Origin: CAZAYP01 sp964489425 [NCBI: uncultured Verrucomicrobiota bacterium]
GTDB taxonomy: Bacteria; Verrucomicrobiota; Kiritimatiellia; RZYC01
Reading direction: 5' to 3'
DNA: 17,114 nt
Assembly: GCA_964489425.1 (NCBI GenBank)
Contig: CAZAYP010000101.1
Location: 1 to 17,114, forward strand
Of this stretch, positions 1-5,061 are shown piece by piece; position 1 is the stretch's first letter; each line of letters starts with the position of its first letter. A program made the position numbers and the translations under genes. The notes beneath the pieces were generated by a model that was given only the letters and a program-made list of their open reading frames with translations, was not told the origin of the DNA and ran no database searches.

Positions 1-55
1 CATGCCCATGTCAGATCGTCAATGCGATATTGCAACTATGTGCGGACCGACCCCT
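1..55 (-). repeat. End of a second copy of the RAYT-like element
   Basis: These 55 bases are identical to 3457-3511, which is the leader and outer end of the transposase element further right. The core GGACCGACCCC lies at 44-54, in the same orientation as at 3500-3510. Identity stops at base 56, just inside the expected outer boundary. In the intact element this end lies upstream of a transposase read on the minus strand, so the rest of this copy should lie to the left of the window. Nothing of its coding region is visible here. Seen directly: the identity. Inferred: that a complete or partial element continues outside. Confidence 0.8.
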
Positions 56-484
56 ACGCCCGCGAGGGAGCGCAGCGACCGAGTGCAAGCAGAGAAAGGG
101 GCGTCGCGTCCGGCAGCCGGACTTGCCGCGCGCACTCCAAATTCAGACATCCTGATCTCGACGATCACCTGCAGAGGACGGGCGCCATGGCAAGGAAGCG
201 GTATTTACAGGGGTAAACTGGCCCTGTGGCGAGGCCATCGTAGCGCTGGCGCCCTGGAAAGAAAAAAGATACCTTTTGAAGGCAGGAGGACGCCATGCCA
301 CAAAAGATATTACCGCTGCTGCCAGCAGGCAGCAGCACGCTCACCGGGCAACTGGCGCGAAGTCCAACGCATTCTCGTCCGCATGCAACAGCTAAGCCGC
401 CAGTTCATCTTTAGTACACTTCCCGACACGCGACGCCGCAAGCCACTGACCAAGAAAGTATTAGGCCTTAACTAAGCGCCATTC
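56..484. other. Gene-poor interval between element ends
   Basis: This stretch separates the element end at 1-55 from the solo end at 485-503. An open frame runs through it on the plus strand from the window edge to 475, but its Arg/Pro/Ala-rich, low-order protein and its start inside the repeat make it unlikely to be real. The only item with a translation signal is the 39-codon ORF at 295-414. I see no RNA gene or recognisable protein domain. Confidence 0.4.
295..414 (+). CDS. Short ORF (39 aa) with strong ribosome-binding site, possible relic
   Basis: The ORF starts at an ATG preceded by AGGAGG at 284-289 with a 5-base spacer, an excellent Shine-Dalgarno arrangement. The product begins MPQKILPLLPAGSSTLTG and turns into a His/Pro/Arg-rich tail that looks non-coding before a TAG stop. 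I do not recognise it. It may be the preserved 5' end of a longer gene, possibly mobile-element related, whose remainder has been lost or frameshifted. Its setting between two element ends supports a relic rather than a functional small protein. The ribosome-binding site is seen in the sequence; the relic idea is inference. Confidence 0.22.
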   Translation: MPQKILPLLPAGSSTLTGQLARSPTHSRPHATAKPPVHL

Positions 485-700
485 CGGACCGACCCCTTTG
501 CCCGTTGTCAAACTCTTCTAGGGCGCGAACAAGTCGTTCGTTCTTCAAGGATTCGGCCTCTGATTCTTCCTCTGTGACCTTGGAGTCCTTCGTGGTTATC
601 GATCGGCTTGGCCAGAGCGGGCGAATCCGCCTGCGGTTCAAGCGATGGTCAGCCGACTCGTTAAATCCAGAACTTGGCGGACGTGCCCGATAAACACGTC
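468..700 (-). pseudogene. Coding-like remnant with acidic helical stretch
   Basis: On the minus strand one frame stays open from the end of the 701-1966 gene down to TAA at 468-470. It has no obvious start or ribosome-binding site. Its downstream half reads as an acidic, heptad-like helix (for example KDSKVTEEESEAESLKNERL) that looks protein-derived, and the frame then runs through the solo element end at 485-503. I cannot assign a family. It may be a decayed 3' gene fragment or a widespread intergenic repeat that happens to lack stops. Confidence 0.25.
485..503 (-). repeat. Solo element end (GGACCGACCCC core)
   Basis: Nineteen bases here match 3499-3517, the outer end of the transposase element, with core GGACCGACCCC at 486-496 followed by TTTGCCC. 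The bases inward of the core do not match the element leader, so only the tip is conserved. It is in the same orientation as the ends at 44-54 and 3500-3510, so it does not form an inverted pair with either. It is best read as a solo or REP-like copy of the element tip. Confidence 0.6.
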
Positions 701-701
701 C
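679..701 (-). terminator. Hairpin just after the stop of the 701-1966 gene
   Basis: A perfect 7-bp stem, GGACGTG pairing with CACGTCC, with a 9-base loop begins at the last base of the TAG stop codon on the minus strand. There is no T-run after it, so it is not a classical intrinsic terminator. It may protect the 3' end or assist termination. Confidence 0.3.
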
Positions 702-1966
702 TATTGTGCCTCGACCCGGTAAAATCCGCAGGCGGAAGGCGCCCGGTCAGTCCATGAGTTTAGTGGCGGCGTGGCTGGCAGCCCGGTGGCCATGGGCGTA
801 AACTCGCCGCGCAAATCGGAGGCCTTCAGCACATCGTACACTTCCGCCTCGCGGCTCAACCACTGGATGACCAGTCCGCCCGGCGTGGGATTGAAATTGC
901 TCAGACGCGGCATCCAGGCCGAGCGTTCAAACGGCCCGTACTCCCGCACAGCGCCCGTAGTCTCGAATTCCACCAGCTTGTAGCGGAACGTGTCCGTCGC
1001 GTTGGCTCCGGGATCGTCGACGCAGTACCTGGCGCCGATGCCACCCTGCGGCCAGCCCTGGGCCGGGATCATGGCCGCGTTGACTTTGACCCAGCCATTG
1101 GCGCCCCAGCGATACAGATCGAATCCGAGGGTGTTATCCTCCGAGGCCGTCTGCCAGCAGACCTGCACTTCGCCGGCCGGCAAGGACTGCAGGTAGAAAT
1201 CGTAAAGCACGACCAGCGTCGGACCCATGGTGCCGGCCATCTCGAATATGGGGGCGACCGTGGTGGAAGTGGAGCCGCCAGTCAATGTTATCCCGCTCAT
1301 CGTTTGCAATATCGTGTTCTGTGCTGCTGAACGCCAGCGGCCCACCATGCCGGTTGAAGTTGCGGCGCTTATGAACACCGTGACCGCGGACACGCTCGCA
1401 CTGTTGCTCGGGGCCGTTGAAGTCTGATAGGCCCCCTGGTAGTTCGTCGCGTTGCCGTAGATCACCCAGTAACGCAGGTTGGCCGCGAGGGGAATCGGAC
1501 TGGCTGGCGTGAAGGTCGTCTTCACGAAGCTGGTGCTGCTCGTCGTGCTGATTTTGCCAAGATCCTGCACAAAGGTGGTGGGGGCCGTGTTGGTCAACGG
1601 AGAACTGAAGATGGCGGCGATCCACTCCGTCGGGGAACCGGTATTGTTCTTCAGCGGCAAGCTTACCGACTCCACCACCGCGGTGGCTCCCTTGAGGTCG
1701 AATATCACGGCATCAAAAGATTGCGCGGCCCCGCCCGATTTGTTGACCTGGACGAGCGAAGGCGAGTTCAAGGTGTTGGCCAGAACTTCCGCGCGCACAT
1801 TGCCGGCCATCGCCAGCACGATGATCCCGGCGCATAAGGGATACAGGCCCGGAAACGATTTCCTTACCGCCGCCGTTGTTCGCCGGCTGAGACCTCGCAG
1901 GAGTGATATCTCATGCAGGTGGTTTTCCCGGTTCGCAGTTTCATCAATCAATGGCCATCTATACAT
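701..1966 (-). CDS. Exported choice-of-anchor-like protein with C-terminal surface domain
   Basis: This 421-residue protein is predicted to be exported. I chose the ATG at 1966 because GGGAG precedes it by nine bases; an in-frame ATG at 2017 lacks such a site. The N-terminus is unusually long: about 35 residues, including SRRTTAAVRKS, precede a hydrophobic stretch near 41-55 and an Ala-x-Ala-like cleavage site near 59. Residues about 61-240 (starting VLANTLNSPSLVQV) resemble the choice-of-anchor R type beta-sandwich found in PEP-CTERM-style exported proteins. From about 255 a second module follows, with VCWQTASEDNTLGFDLYRW and GWPQGGIGARYCVDDPG, known to me as a recurrent C-terminal domain in Verrucomicrobia-like secreted proteins. 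No PEP-CTERM tail is present; it ends in FYRVEAQ. Its role is unknown, perhaps surface display. It stands alone. Confidence 0.82.
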   Translation of the reverse strand: MYRWPLIDETANRENHLHEISLLRGLSRRTTAAVRKSFPGLYPLCAGIIVLAMAGNVRAEVLANTLNSPSLVQVNKSGGAAQSFDAVIFDLKGATAVVESVSLPLKNNTGSPTEWIAAIFSSPLTNTAPTTFVQDLGKISTTSSTSFVKTTFTPASPIPLAANLRYWVIYGNATNYQGAYQTSTAPSNSASVSAVTVFISAATSTGMVGRWRSAAQNTILQTMSGITLTGGSTSTTVAPIFEMAGTMGPTLVVLYDFYLQSLPAGEVQVCWQTASEDNTLGFDLYRWGANGWVKVNAAMIPAQGWPQGGIGARYCVDDPGANATDTFRYKLVEFETTGAVREYGPFERSAWMPRLSNFNPTPGGLVIQWLSREAEVYDVLKASDLRGEFTPMATGLPATPPLNSWTDRAPSACGFYRVEAQ

Positions 1967-2293
1967 GATGCAAAACTCCCATGGTGGAACGATTCCTGAT
2001 TTGATGATTTGGTGCATGAATACATGTTAGCGCATGACGCGCCCAGGCATGAAAAACGAACTGAAATCCGCGCCCATGCAGCAATACCCATTATGCTTCC
2101 GATCTTATCACTCCTATTCAAGTTTCGAACGTATCCAGGCAATCGACTGATTACGCCCCTTGGCGCCCAGACAATTCTGAAAACTAACCATGTTATAATG
2201 ATGTGGTTTAGAGTGGGCAAGCCAATATATTGCGCCCCTCCGGACCAACAAGACAACCGCCACCGCCAAACACGATCACTAACTGTTTACTGG
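1967..2293. other. Intergenic region, AT-richer, with an orphan promoter element
   Basis: There is no convincing gene in this interval between the choice-of-anchor gene and the transposase element. The promoter of the 701-1966 gene must lie here, but I see no convincing -35/-10 pair for it. On the plus strand a perfect extended -10, TGTTATAAT, occurs at 2191-2199 without a good -35. The open frames crossing the region have no ribosome-binding sites and no recognisable content. Confidence 0.4.
2191..2199 (+). promoter_or_regulatory. Orphan extended -10 element
   Basis: TGTTATAAT matches the extended -10 consensus (TGnTATAAT) exactly. No TTGACA-like hexamer is present 16-18 bases upstream, which is tolerable for extended -10 promoters. 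Transcription would run to the right, into the 3' end of the minus-strand transposase gene, and would be antisense to it. No plus-strand gene follows. It could be chance in an AT-richer stretch. Confidence 0.25.
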
Positions 2294-2548
2294 AAAAAGG
2301 GGTCAGTCCGAGCATTGTTGCAACTTTAGCTTTAAGCTTTTCCGATGGCGGTCGGCGGCGATGCGGTAGGCTTTCACCGCCCGATGGACATTGGTGCGGC
2401 TGCCCATCTCCAGTTTGGTCCGAAAAAGGGGTCAGTCCGAGCATTGTTGCAACTTTAGCTTTAAGCTTTTCCGATGGCGGTCGGCGGCGATGCGGTAGGC
2501 TTTCACCGCCCGATGGACATTGGTGCGGCTGCCCATCTCCAGTTTGGT
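2294..2548. repeat. Tandem duplication, 129-bp period, of the transposase 3' end
   Basis: Copy one is 2294-2422 and copy two is 2423-2548. They match base for base through 126 positions and diverge after 2419/2548. Copy two contains the last codons and stop of the transposase gene plus the element's terminal inverted repeat. Copy one repeats all of this outside the gene, so the terminal repeat with its GGGGTCAGTCC core occurs twice, at 2299-2309 and 2428-2438. The near-perfect identity points to a recent event, by slippage or by a transposition-related process. Confidence 0.93.
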
Positions 2549-3513
2549 GCTAAGCCATGCGTCCGTCACCACGCAGTGGCTTTTGACCCACCACGCCAGT
2601 GCTTGTTTCGTCGCATCGCTTTGCCTCCGCCCCCATAACTCGGGCAGCGTCACCCCCAGCATGTCGCACCCTCGTTCCAATAATCGGACCGCCTCCCGCT
2701 CATCATGCCGCGCCAATCCTTCTTTCCGATACGAGGCCCGTTGGTGTCCTTTCAGACGCGCATCGATCCGGTCCAGCAACCGATCCCGAAACGTCTCACT
2801 GCCCACATACCATCCTCGCCGTATGTCTTTCCACGCCTCGGCGTCCTGTTCAGCCTCCGTCAACGACCCGCACTCCGCCACCCGCCGTCAGCATGCGGTA
2901 GCGCCGCCGACTCGCCCGTCCTTCGTCCGGCAAGTCGCAACTCGCGAAAACCCGCTCCCGTACAAGCCAGACCGGCATTTGATGGGCCTGCACAAAAACC
3001 GGATAACTGCTCCATGGATACTGGATTAAATCCGGTCCGGCTTTGTTCAACAGTCGCGCACGGGCCGGATTCAGATGAATGTACTCGCTGAGACGCCGGA
3101 AATAGACGGGATCCTCGGGGTCCACCGGCAGCGCTTTGTAGCGCCCCTGAAACAGGTGCCCGCTGATCCGGTGCCGCCGGTTGAACCGTTGGGTATAGGC
3201 GCCCTGAAACCATTTCATGCCCGCGACCAGATTCGGCTCCGGCGTTTCGAGCAATAAATGATAGTGGTTGGGCATCAGCACGTAGGCGTGAACCTTGAAG
3301 CCGGTCCGTGCACAGACTTCTTCCCAGGTGGCAAGAAATATCCCGAAATCCTCGGCATTACGAAAAATTTCCTCGCGGCGGTCGCCGCGGCAAAGAACGT
3401 GATACACGGCATCGGCATATTCGATTCTGATGCTCCGGGCCATGAACGTAGATTCCCATGCCCATGTCAGATCGTCAATGCGATATTGCAACTATGTGCG
3501 GACCGACCCCTTT
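2425..3513 (-). mobile_element. RAYT/Y1 transposase element with terminal inverted repeats
   Basis: The transposase gene is bracketed by two 28-base sequences in inverted orientation: 2425-2452 and the reverse complement of 3486-3513. They match at 24 of 28 positions; both start AAAGGGGTC and end GTTGCAA. Further copies of the end occur at 1-55 and 485-503, and the right end is duplicated at 2296-2323. IS200/IS605 elements and REP-associated tyrosine transposases typically use subterminal hairpins and not inverted repeats, so this arrangement is noteworthy. The boundaries are inferred from the repeats; no target-site duplication could be verified. Confidence 0.7.
2432..3443 (-). pseudogene. 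Y1 (HUH) transposase, RAYT-like, one-base frameshift
   Basis: This gene encodes a REP-associated tyrosine transposase-like protein that would cleave and join single-stranded DNA ends. The start is set at the ATG at 3443 (MARSIRIEYADAVYHVLCRG), the typical family N-terminus; the upstream in-frame extension lies in the element leader. The HUH motif is H60-Y61-H62 within MPNHYHLLLE, and the likely nucleophile is Y121 in SEYIHLNPARARL. At 2881-2883 a run of three G on the minus strand shifts the frame. Without one G the protein continues from RRRYRMLTA into VAECGSLTEAEQDAEAW and a C-terminal helix-turn-helix-like region (about 336 residues in total). As written, the first frame ends about 10 residues later at 2850. 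It may be a true pseudogene, a programmed shift or a sequencing error. The last 117 bases lie in the tandem duplication. Confidence 0.82.
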
Positions 3514-3530
3514 GCCCCTGCTAAAGGGGT
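3506..3530. repeat. Hairpin at the element's outer edge
   Basis: ACCCCTTT at 3506-3513 and AAAGGGGT at 3523-3530 form a perfect 8-bp inverted repeat around a 9-base loop. The first arm is the tip of the element's terminal repeat; the second is an extra inverted copy of the same tip followed by CC. The result is a REP-like palindrome at the junction, perhaps a remnant of a second element that abutted here. Confidence 0.6.
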
Positions 3531-3607
3531 CCCCGCCGCGCGCCCCGCCGTTCATGCCGCCGTGCGTTGTCCCCCAGTGAGGGAGCGGACGCGACCGAAC
3601 GCGGATG

Positions 3608-3678
3608 GGTTTTTCCCCCTGCCGGAGTCCTTGCTCGAAAGGGGGCGCCTCGGAAAAGGGGGTGCAGGGGGAAAAACC
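3608..3678. repeat. 15-bp perfect inverted repeat with 41-bp spacer
   Basis: The left arm, 3608-3622, reads GGTTTTTCCCCCTGC. The right arm, 3664-3678, is its exact reverse complement. The spacer contains runs of G and A (AAAGGGGGC, GGAAAAGGGGG). The spacing is long for a terminator and there is no gene beside it, so a miniature inverted-repeat element or the ends of a decayed insertion are the likelier readings. Confidence 0.6.
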
Positions 3679-4028
3679 AAGGCGGGGGAAAACGCATGAC
3701 GAGCCCGCCTCCCGCCGCGCCTACATCCCCCGGCGCGAGTCCGCGAGACGACGGGGGCTTGGGGGCAATACCACGCGCGCCGATCTCGCAAGGGACGTGA
3801 CGGACGGCGATGCGAGGGCTGCGGAGCATGGCCGGCCGGCGCGGCCCCTTGCCGGCGCGCCCTTCCTGGCGAACGGAGCGCAAGCGCAGTGAGCATCCAG
3901 CGAGCGACCAGCGGGAGCGAGTCCATCGGGGGCGGAGCCTTGGTTGGCGCGTCTTCGCGACAACGAAGGCGCAGGCGGCGGGTCTGCCTGCCGAAGCCGC
4001 CCCGGCGCAGGCAGGTCAGCTCCGCGGG

Positions 4029-4067
4029 GCGGGCATAGCAGCCCGCGTGACAACCCGCCGCGGGTTG
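4029..4067. repeat. Two adjacent hairpins
   Basis: GCGGGC at 4029-4034 pairs with GCCCGC at 4041-4046 around ATAGCA. Directly after, CAACCCGCCGCGGGTTG at 4051-4067 is a near-palindrome of 6-bp arms. Two hairpins separated by a few bases resemble a REP-type unit, but no second copy was found in this window. Confidence 0.4.
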
Positions 4068-4408
4068 GCGCGCAGGCTGCGGGGGCGGCGACTACGCCAG
4101 GGCGCGTTGCATTCGCCAGCCCGCCACGCCGACCACCGGCGACGCGCGATACGGTCACGACCACGCCAACCACCACGGCCACGGCATGAAGCCGCCGCCC
4201 CGGCGGTGACAAAGTGGGATCATCAGAAAAACATTGCCGACTATGGGCGGGGAAAGGGGGTGGGGTTTTTCGCTCGTCAAAATACGCGCGACGCCGAAGG
4301 CCGTCCAAGACAATCTTTACTGTCCATCATGAACCACGATCTTCATCTATGAGTCTGACAATTTGTACATGGCTACGCCTCGCCCCATCGCTTAAAGTGA
4401 ATATTTAC

Positions 4409-4419
4409 GGGCCGACTCC
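4409..4419 (-). repeat. Degenerate relative of the element-end core
   Basis: GGGCCGACTCC matches the element core GGACCGACCCC at 9 of 11 positions and is in the same orientation as the ends at 44-54, 486-496 and 3500-3510. The inward bases (AGTGAATATTTAC) resemble the element leader only loosely. It lies 20 bases beyond the stop of the 4439-5059 gene and may be the tip of a related but distinct element family. Confidence 0.3.
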
Positions 4420-4438
4420 GATCTCCCCGAATTGCGTA

Positions 4439-5059
4439 TTATTCGGCAAAATCTCGAACATCGTATCCAGCAGTACCCAAGACCCTAATGCAGTGATCGC
4501 GCAAAAGACTCTTAAGAAATGTTTTGCCAGTGTCCCAGTTATTCGTCGGACTTCCCTCACGATATGGCAAGTCGTCTTCTATTCTCCTGACCAACATTGA
4601 ACAGTTTGAAGCCACATATAGTACCAAATAGGCATCAGCGTCATTTTCCGACCTAAGAAATGGAAGCAATGCAAAGACAACCACATGTTTCTCGTTATCC
4701 TCAATAATACGGGCAGCATCGTCTCCAACGTCGACAATCAACTTATAGTATGGCAATATGGCCGACATAAAATGCGATCCTCTAATTTGTTCGGACAGCG
4801 AATATCGAACTTCTATTGGCTTTTTCAAACGTTCATATTCAGTGCAAACTTTAAGAATCGCTCCCTTGCTTGGTTTGTTAGTCGAACCAGGAAAGCAATG
4901 AATTAATGATGCTATCTTATTAGTGGATTTAGCTATGTTTGGCAGCGTCTTCACATAATTAACAAAAGCCTGAGTATCGTAAACTGACGCACCATGTGAC
5001 GGTTGGCAGCAAATGATATACATTAGAAATAGCATATAGATGCCCAATCTCATTTTCAT
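4439..5059 (-). CDS. Small secreted protein of unknown function
   Basis: This 206-residue protein begins MKMRLGIYMLFLMYIICCQ, a signal peptide with a short basic start and a hydrophobic core to about residue 18; cleavage near SHGA (about 21-24) is likely. The two Cys at 17-18 could instead act as a lipobox-like site, but the match is poor. The mature part is soluble-looking mixed alpha/beta with several Cys (HCFPGS, KVCTEY, SNCSML, DHCIRV). I recognise no family. The start is supported by GGAGG at 5070-5074, ten bases upstream, inside the end of the preceding gene, whose stop is only 2 bases away; translational coupling is likely. The gene is AT-rich compared with genes to its right, like the 3' part of its upstream partner. 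It may be a partner or immunity-type protein for that product (inference). Confidence 0.78.
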   Translation of the reverse strand: MKMRLGIYMLFLMYIICCQPSHGASVYDTQAFVNYVKTLPNIAKSTNKIASLIHCFPGSTNKPSKGAILKVCTEYERLKKPIEVRYSLSEQIRGSHFMSAILPYYKLIVDVGDDAARIIEDNEKHVVVFALLPFLRSENDADAYLVLYVASNCSMLVRRIEDDLPYREGSPTNNWDTGKTFLKSLLRDHCIRVLGTAGYDVRDFAE

Positions 5060-5061
5060 GA

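Larger units (their letters stand above)
3531..4438. other. GC-rich, hairpin-laden interval without a gene
   Basis: Long frames exist on both strands, but they encode Arg/Ala/Pro/Gly-rich, low-order proteins without ribosome-binding sites, as expected from GC-rich non-coding DNA. The interval holds a 15-bp perfect inverted repeat (3608-3678), several short hairpins around 3949-4067 and, near its right end, a degenerate relative of the element end at 4409-4419. From about 4240 the composition shifts towards AT. I see no tRNA or other RNA gene. Confidence 0.5.

Noticed and set aside
2-475. Plus-strand open frame of 157 residues
   Set aside because: It starts inside the element repeat, has no ribosome-binding site and encodes low-order Arg/Pro/Ala-rich sequence.
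1479-2030. Plus-strand open frame opposite the choice-of-anchor gene
   Set aside because: It is antisense to a well-supported gene with a signal peptide and has no translation signals.
3721-4308. Minus-strand open frame of 195 residues in the GC-rich spacer
   Set aside because: Composition is Arg/Ala/Pro/Gly noise; there is no ribosome-binding site or domain, and hairpins interrupt it.
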